Shown: piece by piece, positions 1 to 6,689 of the stretch
How the letters are laid out: the number at the start of each line of letters is the position of its first letter
Numbering within the stretch: the stretch's first letter is position 1
DNA from: Solirubrobacterales bacterium
Lineage (GTDB): Bacteria > Actinomycetota > Thermoleophilia > Solirubrobacterales > Solirubrobacteraceae
Assembly: GCA_003244035.1 (NCBI GenBank)
Contig: QHBV01000146.1
Location: 14,230 to 33,338 of the forward strand
Direction: 5' to 3'
Length of the DNA: 19,109 bases
Made by a program: the position numbers and the translations under genes
The notes under the pieces: model-generated
What the model was told of the DNA's origin: nothing
Seen by the model: the letters and a program-made list of their open reading frames with translations, nothing else
Databases searched by the model: none

Positions 1-1
1 G

Positions 2-268
2 ATCAGGCGCCAGTGGAGCGAGTGGGACCCCGGCGTCCCGATCGAGGTGCTGCTCGACCACCGCCGCTCGCTGGTGCGCACGGTGCTGCGCTACATCGAG
101 TCGATCGAGCACGAGGACGCGACGATCACCGTCCTGATCCCCGAGATCATGCCCCGCAAGCGTCGCCACGAGATCCTCCACAATCAGCGGGGACGGCTGC
201 TCGAAGCGCGGCTCAAGGCGCGCACCGACGTCGTGATCGCGACGCTTCCGTTTCATCTGCACGACTGA
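2..268 (+). CDS. APC-superfamily permease, C-terminal cytosolic tail (5' partial)
   Basis: The reading frame is open from the left edge and gives the last 88 residues of a protein. It contains a hydrophilic alpha/beta segment with a run of beta-like residues (ATITVLIPEI), then a basic helix with HEILHNQRGRLLEARLK, and ends VVIATLPFHLHD. From memory, this matches the soluble C-terminal tail of large actinobacterial APC permeases, which typically read VIPE...LHNQ...VVTSVPYH. No membrane segment is inside the window, so the transport role rests on the tail alone. The setting, upstream of three more APC permeases, fits. The tail differs from the USP-like tails of the other three, so it is not a simple tandem copy of them. 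Substrate unknown. Confidence 0.7.
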   Translation: MRRQWSEWDPGVPIEVLLDHRRSLVRTVLRYIESIEHEDATITVLIPEIMPRKRRHEILHNQRGRLLEARLKARTDVVIATLPFHLHD

Positions 269-271
269 ACC

Positions 272-305
272 GGGGCGTGCTGGCCCCCATCGGGCCGCGC
301 GCCCC
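272..305 (+). terminator. Hairpin after the partial permease gene
   Basis: Three bases after the TGA stop lies an imperfect hairpin. The outer arms GGGGCG (272-277) and CGCCCC (300-305) pair, and the inner arms GGCCC (282-286) and GGGCC (292-296) pair around a short loop. No U-tract follows, as is common in high-GC actinobacteria. I infer a terminator or 3' end-stabilising structure. Confidence 0.45.
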
Positions 306-368
306 TCTCCGAGACCGTGACGTACCCGCTCAACCTCTCGGGAAACCCGCGCTGAGACGGGTCGCGCG

Positions 369-374
369 TAAGCT
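369..374 (+). promoter_or_regulatory. Candidate -10 box (TAAGCT), near-leaderless start
   Basis: TAAGCT fits the actinobacterial TANNNT -10 pattern and ends 9 bases before the ATG at 384. Transcription would therefore begin almost at the start codon. No convincing -35 element is visible. It lies downstream of the hairpin at 272-305, where a new transcription unit is expected. Confidence 0.4.
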
Positions 375-383
375 ACGCGCCAA

Positions 384-575
384 ATGCCGGGGCGCCGCGG
401 GATATACGGAAGCTCGACGCAGATTATGTCGGTCCTGATGGTCATCGTCGGGATTGTGCTGCTCGTGCGCACCGTGGCCGCGGGCGGGGGCGGGCTGGCC
501 ACCGGGGTGATCCTCGGGGTCCTGTTCGTCGCCGCCGGGGCTGCCCGCCTGTACCTGGCGCTTCGAGGGCCGTGA
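384..575 (+). CDS. Small two-helix membrane protein, unknown function
   Basis: This 63-residue protein has two hydrophobic helices. The first, about residues 15-31, contains MSVLMVIVGIVLLVRTV. The second, about 38-58, contains TGVILGVLFVAAGAARLYLA. A glycine-rich turn separates them and the tail is short and basic. An internal ATG at residue 15 would remove only the polar lead. The ATG at 384 is preferred because a -10-like TAAGCT ends 9 bases before it. Its stop lies 19 bases before the next permease gene, so the two probably share a transcript. It could be an accessory helix-pair partner of the permease. I do not recognise a family. Confidence 0.6.
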   Translation: MPGRRGIYGSSTQIMSVLMVIVGIVLLVRTVAAGGGGLATGVILGVLFVAAGAARLYLALRGP

Positions 576-594
576 GGCCTGCGACCCGGCCCAC

Positions 595-2586
595 GTGAAC
601 GATCGCCCGTTCAGCTCCCGCGCGCTGTTCGCGGTCGTGTACACGACCTCGGTCAGCTCGGTCTACTTCGCGCTGGGGGTCGTCGCCCATCGCGCCGGCG
701 GCTTCACGCCGCTCGTGTTCCTCGCCGCCGGCGTGTTCTTCGTGCTCTCGGCGATGACCTACGGCGAGGGGGCGTCGCTGCACCAGGAGCGCGGCGGGTC
801 GGCGGTCTTCGCCCGATACGCGTTCAACGAGCTCGTCAGCTTCGTCGCCGCCTGGGCGCTCGCGCTCGACTACACGATTCTGATCGCGGTCACCGCGCTT
901 ACGGTCCCGAGCTACCTGGCTGCCTTCTGGTCACCGCTCGGTCACGGTGCACCGCAGATCGCGGTCGCTTTCGCGGTGATCGCGCTGGTCGCAGCGGACA
1001 GCATCACCGGCGTCAACGCGCGCAGGCTGCGCAGCCGGGTCCTGATCACGGGTGCCGACCTCGCGCTGCAGGGGGTGGTGATCGTGCTCGGCCTGGCGCT
1101 CGCGTTCCACCCGGCCCACCTGATCTCGAGCGTCCACCTGGGCACCGCCCCCACCGCCTCCAATCTCGCCTTCGCGCTCCCGATCGCGGTGATCGCCTTC
1201 ACCGGGCTGGACGCGGCGGCGAGCCTCGCCGGCGAGGTCAAGGTCACCGCCCGGCAGTTCAAGCTGCTGATGGTCCCGGGCTCGGCGGTGATCGTGCTGG
1301 TCTATGTCGGGATCGCGGTCGTCGGAATCAGCGCGCTCCCGGTGCACCATGGGCTGAGCGCGCTCGGCCAGCGCCACCTGCAGGCGCCGCTGCTGGGGGT
1401 GGTCGAGGCGTTTCGCCCGGCCTGGGTCGGAGACGTGCTCAAGTACGCGGTCGCGATCGGCGGCGCCGTAGGGCTCGCCACCGCGGCGGGGTCGGCCATG
1501 CTCGGTGTCTCGAGGATCGGATACTCGCTCGCCACCAACCGCCAGATCCCCAGCGCGCTCGGCCGCCTGGGCGGGCCCGGGGGGACCCCGTTCGTCGTGA
1601 TCGGCGCCGCCGCGCTCGGCGCCGCTGCGCTCGTGGTGCCGGCCGACGTCGAGCTGCTGATCGGGATCTTCGCCTTCGGATCGCTGCTCTCGTTCACGAT
1701 CGCGCACGTCTCGGTAATCGCACTGCGCTTCCGCGAGCCGTACCGAAATCGTGGCTATACGGTGCCCCTATCGGTCCCGTTCCGGGGGGCCAGCGTGCCG
1801 CTGCCGGCCGTGGCGGGCGCGCTGCTGGCCGCCGCCGGCTGGGCCACCGTGGTGGTCTTCCATGCCGGCGCACGGTACGTGGGCATCGGATGGGTGCTCG
1901 GCGGACTGGCGCTGTACGTCACCTATCGCAAGAGCCAGCAGAAGCCGCTGCTGCGCCGGGTCACGATCCCGGAGCGGGCGCTCCGTCACGAGACGCTCGA
2001 GCCTGAGTTCGGCTCGATCCTGGTCCCGATCCTCGGCTCCCCGCTCGACGACGACATCGTGCAGACGGCCGGGCGGCTCGCGGGGGAGACGCGCGACGAC
2101 GTCGAGGAGCAGGGCGCGATGATCGAGGCCGTATGGGTGTTCGAGCTGCCGCTGTCGCTGCCGCTCGACGCGCCACTGCCCGACGACCAGGTTCAACAGG
2201 CGCGAGATGCGCTCGCGCGGGCGAAGGCGGTCGGAGAGGAGTACGAAGGAGTGCAGGTCGCCACCACGATGGTCCGGGCACGGCGCACTGGCGAGGCGAT
2301 CGTCGCCGAAGCGCGCCGGCGCGGAGTGGAGGCGATCGTGCTCGGCGCCGAGGAGCCCTCGCGGTTGCGCGGGGGTGCCCTGCTCGGCGGCGTCGGCGGT
2401 CCGCTCGAGAACTATGTCGGCGAAATAACCAAGTACGTGATCCGCAAGGCGCCGTGCCGCGTGATCCTGACGGCCCCACCGGCCGGCTGGCGCTCGCGGT
2501 TCGGAGGCGAGGGCCAGAATGACGGGAGTCGCGGGGGCCGGGAGGGGTCGGCTGCGCGGGACGGCGGCCACGGAGCGGGGAGCTGA
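595..2586 (+). CDS. APC-superfamily permease with C-terminal USP-like domain (paralog 1)
   Basis: A 663-residue protein with about twelve hydrophobic segments over residues 8-445 and a soluble tail from about 470. The tail begins GSILVPILGSPLDDD, contains EAIVAEARRRGVEAIVLGAE and ends APCRVILT, the alternating beta/alpha pattern of universal stress protein domains. The nucleotide-binding GxxGx9G(S/T) motif of ATP-binding USPs is not evident. The family imports amino acids or other small solutes with protons or sodium. Compared with the two paralogs at 2586 and 6690, the first helix is altered: their YGNVGSSIYYALG is YTTSVSSVYFALG here, losing the glycine pair of the usual unwound substrate site. 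The N terminus is also shorter. The GTG start lacks a clear ribosome site, so coupling to the upstream small gene is likely. The last 35 residues are low-complexity. It overlaps the next gene by one base (TGATG). Confidence 0.85.
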   Translation: MNDRPFSSRALFAVVYTTSVSSVYFALGVVAHRAGGFTPLVFLAAGVFFVLSAMTYGEGASLHQERGGSAVFARYAFNELVSFVAAWALALDYTILIAVTALTVPSYLAAFWSPLGHGAPQIAVAFAVIALVAADSITGVNARRLRSRVLITGADLALQGVVIVLGLALAFHPAHLISSVHLGTAPTASNLAFALPIAVIAFTGLDAAASLAGEVKVTARQFKLLMVPGSAVIVLVYVGIAVVGISALPVHHGLSALGQRHLQAPLLGVVEAFRPAWVGDVLKYAVAIGGAVGLATAAGSAMLGVSRIGYSLATNRQIPSALGRLGGPGGTPFVVIGAAALGAAALVVPADVELLIGIFAFGSLLSFTIAHVSVIALRFREPYRNRGYTVPLSVPFRGASVPLPAVAGALLAAAGWATVVVFHAGARYVGIGWVLGGLALYVTYRKSQQKPLLRRVTIPERALRHETLEPEFGSILVPILGSPLDDDIVQTAGRLAGETRDDVEEQGAMIEAVWVFELPLSLPLDAPLPDDQVQQARDALARAKAVGEEYEGVQVATTMVRARRTGEAIVAEARRRGVEAIVLGAEEPSRLRGGALLGGVGGPLENYVGEITKYVIRKAPCRVILTAPPAGWRSRFGGEGQNDGSRGGREGSAARDGGHGAGS

Positions 2587-4478
2587 TGGCGGAGCGCCGG
2601 CTGCCGGGCCTGCAGCGGGTGCTCGGGGTCAACGCCCTGTTCTCGACCGCGTACGGGAACGTCGGGTCCTCGATCTACTACGCCCTCGGGCTGGTGGCCT
2701 CGTTCGCGCTCGGGCTGACGCCTGTCGTGTTCGTGCTGACCGGTGTGATCTTCTACCTGACCGCCGCGACCTATGCCGAAGCGACCGCGATGTACCCGGA
2801 GGCCGGCGGCTCCTCGAGCTTCGCCCGGCACGCGTTCAACGAGTTCTTCTCGTTCTTCGCCGCCTGGGGCCAGATGCTCAACTACGTGATCACGATCGCG
2901 ATCTCGGCGTTCTTCGTCCCGCACTACATCGGCGGGCTGTTCTGGCCGTTTCTGAGGACCTCGCCGGGCGACGTCATGTTCGGGATCGGGGTCGTCGCGC
3001 TGCTCAGCGCGATCAACGTCGTCGGGGTGACGGAGGCCGCCAGGCTCAACATCGTGCTCGCGATCACGGACTTCTCCACGCAGCTGCTCCTGGTGGTCCT
3101 CGGGGGGGTGCTCGTGCTCTCGCCGCACACACTGGTGGCCAACGTGCACCTGGGCACGGCGCCCCACTGGAAGGACTTCCTGGTGGCGATCCCGGTGGGG
3201 ATGATCGCGTACACCGGGATCGAGACGATCTCGAACATGGCCGAGGAGGCAAAGGACTCGGCGCGCACGATCCCGGCGGCGATCAACCGCGTCGTGATCG
3301 CCGTGTTCGCGATCTATGCCGCGCTCCCGGCGGTCGCGCTCTCGGCGCTGCCGGTTCGGTGCACGGGGGGCCACTGCCAGACGCTTCTGGGGGTCAGCGA
3401 GGCCAAGGGCGGGTTCGCGGGCGACCCGGTGCTCGGGATCGTCAAGCACCTGCACCTAGGGGCGCTGCAGCACGCCGGCGAGATCTACGTCGGCCTGCTC
3501 GCCGCGACGATCCTGTTCATCGCCACCAACGCCGGCATCATCGGCGTCTCGCGGCTCGTGTACTCGATGGGGCTGCACCGGCAGGTGCCCGATGGTCTGC
3601 GGCGGCTGCACCCCCGCTTCCGAACCCCGTGGATCGGGATCATCGTGTTCGGCGCCGTCGCGTGCGTGACGCTGATCCCCGGGCAGGCCGACTTCCTCGG
3701 CAACCTGTACGCGTTCGGAGCGATGCTCTCGTTCACGATCGCACACCTGGCCGTGATCCGCCTGCGCCTGCGCCAGCCCGACCGCGCACGCCCGTATCGT
3801 GGCCCCGGGACGCTGCGGCTGGCCGGACGCGAGCTCCCGCTGTTCGCCGTGCTCGGGGGCCTCGGGACCTTCCTGGCGTTTGTGACCGTGACCGCGCTGC
3901 ACCTCGAGGTCGCGATCGCCGGCATCGGCTGGCTGCTGGTGGGAATCGCCATCTACGTCGCCTATCGCCGCCGTCAGGGCCTCGACCTCACGACCACGGC
4001 GAAGGTCGCGGTCGCGCGGCCGGCGGTTGACACCGAAGCCGAGTACGACTCGGTGCTGGTGGCCTTTGAAGAGCGCGGGTACGTGCCCGAGGTGATGGCG
4101 ACCGCGGCTCGGATGGCGGCCCGTAGGCGCCGCGGCATCCACGTACTGGTGACAATCTCGGTGCCGGCGAGCGTCCCGATCGATGCCCACCTGCCCGAGC
4201 AGGAGGCCGCCGCCGAGTCGATCGTCGAGGAGGCCAAGGTGCAAGTCGGGCGCCGGGTCACCGGCCACTGGGAGAAGGTCAGGGCCGGCCAGACCGGACG
4301 GCGGATCGTCGACGAGGCCACCGCGATCCGCGCCCGCGCGATCGTGCTGCCGATGCCCGCTCCCGGCAGCGGCTTCAGCCGCGCGCTCGAGACCGTCCTG
4401 CGTGAGCGCCCCTGCCGGGTGATCATAGAGTCGACGCCGGCCGCGGCACCGGCGCGACGGACACCCACGGCGGCGTAG
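2586..4478 (+). CDS. APC-superfamily permease with C-terminal USP-like domain (paralog 2)
   Basis: A 630-residue permease whose first helix carries STAYGNVGSSIYYALG (about residues 20-35). That is the conserved, partly unwound helix 1 of APC transporters. The next region has YPEAGGSSSFARHAFNE, typical of the amino acid/polyamine branch, and helix 6 has IPVGMIAYTGIETISNMAEE. The last third, from about residue 485, is a soluble USP-like alpha/beta domain (EYDSVLVAFEERG to PCRVIIE) without a recognisable nucleotide-binding glycine motif. It is clearly the sister of the gene at 6690. The architecture, an APC core plus USP tail of 600-630 residues, resembles bacterial KUP/KimA potassium importers. 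However, the aspartate seven residues before the helix 1 tyrosine in KimA aligns by eye with Asn16, so potassium specificity is not supported by sequence. It is translationally coupled to the upstream permease. Confidence 0.88.
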   Translation: MAERRLPGLQRVLGVNALFSTAYGNVGSSIYYALGLVASFALGLTPVVFVLTGVIFYLTAATYAEATAMYPEAGGSSSFARHAFNEFFSFFAAWGQMLNYVITIAISAFFVPHYIGGLFWPFLRTSPGDVMFGIGVVALLSAINVVGVTEAARLNIVLAITDFSTQLLLVVLGGVLVLSPHTLVANVHLGTAPHWKDFLVAIPVGMIAYTGIETISNMAEEAKDSARTIPAAINRVVIAVFAIYAALPAVALSALPVRCTGGHCQTLLGVSEAKGGFAGDPVLGIVKHLHLGALQHAGEIYVGLLAATILFIATNAGIIGVSRLVYSMGLHRQVPDGLRRLHPRFRTPWIGIIVFGAVACVTLIPGQADFLGNLYAFGAMLSFTIAHLAVIRLRLRQPDRARPYRGPGTLRLAGRELPLFAVLGGLGTFLAFVTVTALHLEVAIAGIGWLLVGIAIYVAYRRRQGLDLTTTAKVAVARPAVDTEAEYDSVLVAFEERGYVPEVMATAARMAARRRRGIHVLVTISVPASVPIDAHLPEQEAAAESIVEEAKVQVGRRVTGHWEKVRAGQTGRRIVDEATAIRARAIVLPMPAPGSGFSRALETVLRERPCRVIIESTPAAAPARRTPTAA

Positions 4479-4481
4479 GCT
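4476..4481 (+). promoter_or_regulatory. Candidate -10 box (TAGGCT) overlapping the permease stop codon
   Basis: TAGGCT begins with the TAG stop of the upstream permease and ends 8 bases before the kinase ATG at 4490. The identical hexamer precedes the transhydrogenase ATG at 16881 by 10 bases. I infer a TANNNT-type -10 giving a nearly leaderless kinase transcript. No -35 element is obvious. Confidence 0.35.
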
Positions 4482-4489
4482 TGGCGGCG

Positions 4490-5932
4490 ATGGACGCTTG
4501 GTCCTGGTCACCGACGGCCGTGCGCGAGGGACGACGGTCGGCCACGATCCTGCGCGTCGCCACGTTGGTGGTCGAGCTGCTGGCCGCGGTCGGCGCCGCG
4601 ACCGCCGCGGTGGCGGCGCTCGGAGCGATCACGCCCCCGACCGGGCTGGGGGTGCTGTACCTGCTCGCGGTGCTGGTGATCGCGATCCGGCGCGGAGAGC
4701 TGGCGGCCCTGGCGACGGCAGTCGCCAGCGTGCTGACGCTCAACTACCTGTTCATCATCCCGCGCCACCGGCTCACGATCGCGCACTCGAGCGACGTCGT
4801 GGAGCTGGGCGTGCTGATGATCGCCGGCGTGGTCGTCGGGCGACTCGCGGCGACCGCACGCCGGCGCGCCGCCGAGGCCGAGCGCCGAGCCAAGCTGGCG
4901 GCGGCGCGCGAGCGCGAGGCGACGCTGTTGGCGGGGGTCGCGTCGGCGATCCTGGCCGGCCAGAGCCCGGTGGCCCAGCTCCAGAGCATCGGCAGCCAGG
5001 TGGCGCGGGCGACCAGCGCCAGCAGCGCACGGGTCGCGCTCGAATCGGCGCCTGCGCCGGGCCCCGATTCGCTGGCGCTGCCGCTGCGGTCCCGCGAGCG
5101 GACCGGTTGGCTGTACGTCGGCAAGGACACCGCCTGGGAGCATGCAGATCTAGAGCGCATCGCCGAACCGATCGGGCGGCTGATCGACGTCGTGATCGAG
5201 CGCGAGCGCGTTGCCGAGCGCGCAGCGGAGACCGAGGCCGCACGGAGGGCGGAGGGCGCGAGAACGGCGATCCTTCACGCGATCTCGCACGACCTGCGCT
5301 CGCCGCTGACGGCGATCACGACCGCGGGATCCGCGCTGCGTGCCGCGCGCGTGAACGCCGCCGAGCGCTCGGAGCTGGTGGAGGTGATCGAGACCGAAGC
5401 CGCCCGGCTGGCCAAGCTCGTCGACGACCTGCTCGACCTCTCGAAGATCCAGGCCGGCGCGGTCACTCCACGCGCCGATTGGTGCGACCTCCACGATGCG
5501 GTGAGCTGCGCCGCGGCCCACCTCCGCGCCGAGCACCCGCTCGAGCTCGTGTTGCCACCCGATTTGCCGCTCGTCCGCGCCGACGCCGCGCAGCTCGAGC
5601 GGGTGTTCTGCAACCTGATCGAGAACGCGGTCAAGTTCTCACCCCCCGGAGTGCCGGTCCGGATCAGCGCGGGAGTCGGCTCCGGGCGAGTGACGGTGCG
5701 GGTGGCCGATCACGGCAGGGGAATTCCGAGCCAGCACCGCCCGCACGTATTCGAGCCGTTCTTCCGTGGACGTGGCGCCGGCGCCGGCTCGGGGCTGGGG
5801 CTCGCGATCTGCCGCGGGTTCGTGCAGGCAAACGGTGGACAGATCGTGCTGCAGAGCGGGGACGAGCGGGGCACGTCGTTCGCGGTGAGCTTCCCGCTGA
5901 CGCTGACGCGCGAGCCGGAGCCGGTCACCTGA
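4490..5932 (+). CDS. KdpD-like sensor histidine kinase, short form (DUF4118 membrane domain)
   Basis: A 480-residue membrane histidine kinase. Hydrophobic helices at about residues 20-45, 53-66, 70-90 and 101-120 form a DUF4118-type domain; LNYLFIIPRHRLTI matches the KdpD membrane core, where FxxP is typical. A coiled coil and GAF-like region (120-240) follows. The catalytic part has HisKA with phospho-acceptor His267 in ISHDLRSPLTAI, an N box NLIENAVKFS (375-384), a G1 box DHGRGI (407), FEPFFRG (421) and a G2 box GSGLGLAI (433). Full KdpD is about 900 residues and starts with a KdpD sensor domain plus a USP domain; both are absent here. The ATG at 4490 is chosen over the TTG at 4481, which adds only three residues and overlaps a -10-like hexamer. 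It should phosphorylate the regulator encoded immediately downstream. The signal is unknown; KdpD relatives sense potassium or ionic stress. Confidence 0.88.
   Translation: MDAWSWSPTAVREGRRSATILRVATLVVELLAAVGAATAAVAALGAITPPTGLGVLYLLAVLVIAIRRGELAALATAVASVLTLNYLFIIPRHRLTIAHSSDVVELGVLMIAGVVVGRLAATARRRAAEAERRAKLAAAREREATLLAGVASAILAGQSPVAQLQSIGSQVARATSASSARVALESAPAPGPDSLALPLRSRERTGWLYVGKDTAWEHADLERIAEPIGRLIDVVIERERVAERAAETEAARRAEGARTAILHAISHDLRSPLTAITTAGSALRAARVNAAERSELVEVIETEAARLAKLVDDLLDLSKIQAGAVTPRADWCDLHDAVSCAAAHLRAEHPLELVLPPDLPLVRADAAQLERVFCNLIENAVKFSPPGVPVRISAGVGSGRVTVRVADHGRGIPSQHRPHVFEPFFRGRGAGAGSGLGLAICRGFVQANGGQIVLQSGDERGTSFAVSFPLTLTREPEPVT
5917..5920 (+). promoter_or_regulatory. Ribosome binding site (GGAG) that points to a CTG start
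   Basis: GGAG lies 8 bases before CTG at 5929. No ATG, GTG or TTG is in frame near the expected N terminus of the regulator, so this spacing supports CTG as the initiation codon. Confidence 0.55.
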
Positions 5933-6615
5933 GTGCCCGCGTCCTCGTCGTCGACGACGAGCCCCAGATCGTCCGCGGGCTGAAGATCATCCTGCGCAGC
6001 GCTGGATACGCCGTCGAGTCCGCGGAGACCTGCTCGCAGGCGCTGGCCATGGCCTCCTCACGCCCGCCGGATGCGCTCGTGCTCGACCTCGTGCTCCCCG
6101 ACGGTCAGGGCATCCAGGTCTGCGAGGAGATTCGGCGCTGGAGTCCGCTGCCGATCCTGGTTCTCTCCGCGGTCGGGGACGAGCGCGAGAAGGTCCGTGC
6201 GCTCGACGCCGGCGCCGACGACTACGTGACCAAGCCGTTCGGGACCGACGAGCTGCTCGCGCGGCTCCGGGCGGTGCTGCGCCGTTCGGCGCAACCGGGC
6301 GGCAGTCCTCGCCTCGAGCTCGGGGATCTGGTGATCGACCTCGCCGATCGGCTCGTCTGCCGCGGAGGAGCGGAGGTGCGCCTGACCCCGATCGAGTTCG
6401 AGCTCGTGAGAGTGCTCGCCCAGCATCACGGCCGGCTGGTCACCCACCGCCAGCTGCTGCGGGAGGTGTGGGGACCGGAGTACGTCTCAGAGACGCACTA
6501 TCTGCGGGTGCACGTGGCCCACATCCGCTCCAAGCTCGAGCCCGACGCCTCACGTCCGCGGTACCTGATCACCGAGCCGGGCGTCGGCTACCGGCTGCGC
6601 GATCCCGTGCCTTAG
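5929..6615 (+). CDS. kdpE: KdpE-like response regulator, OmpR/PhoB family (CTG start)
   Basis: A 228-residue two-domain regulator. The receiver domain (1-118) has acidic Asp9/Asp10, phosphorylation site Asp53 in LVLDLVLPDGQGI, Ser80 and Lys102 in DDYVTKPFG. The winged-helix DNA-binding domain (128-225) has LTPIEFELVRVLA, QLLREVWGPEYVSETHYLRVHVAH (positions about 175-198) and GVGYRL. The run WSPLPILVLSA plus the WGP and HYLR signatures match KdpE closely, and the length matches E. coli KdpE (225). The receiver's first strand (RVLVVDDEP) begins three residues after the CTG at 5929-5931. That CTG overlaps the kinase TGA as CTGA and has GGAG 8 bases upstream. The next in-frame ATG is about 41 codons inside, after the phosphorylation loop begins, so it cannot be the start. 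Probable targets are flanking transporter genes, but I see no binding site. Confidence 0.9.
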   Translation: MSARVLVVDDEPQIVRGLKIILRSAGYAVESAETCSQALAMASSRPPDALVLDLVLPDGQGIQVCEEIRRWSPLPILVLSAVGDEREKVRALDAGADDYVTKPFGTDELLARLRAVLRRSAQPGGSPRLELGDLVIDLADRLVCRGGAEVRLTPIEFELVRVLAQHHGRLVTHRQLLREVWGPEYVSETHYLRVHVAHIRSKLEPDASRPRYLITEPGVGYRLRDPVP

Positions 6616-6670
6616 CGGATTCTCTACGCCGGGGGGCGAAATCTCAGCGCCGCCTTGACGCGAGCGCTCC

Positions 6671-6676
6671 TACCGT
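6671..6676 (+). promoter_or_regulatory. Weak -10-like box (TACCGT) before permease paralog 3
   Basis: TACCGT fits TANNNT and ends 13 bases before the ATG at 6690, in the 74-base gap after the response regulator. A TTGACG at 6655 is -35-like, but it is only 10 bases from this hexamer, so the two cannot form one standard promoter. Speculative. Confidence 0.2.
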
Positions 6677-6689
6677 GGGATCGGGCTTC

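Noticed and set aside
4498..5928. Response regulator frame extended upstream through the kinase gene
   Set aside because: The frame is open by chance over the whole kinase gene, but the upstream translation is Arg/Gly-rich noise. Family alignment puts the start at 5929.
6468..6689. Longer start for permease paralog 3 inside the response regulator gene
   Set aside because: It would add about 74 basic residues not present in the sister permease, and it overlaps conserved KdpE coding sequence.
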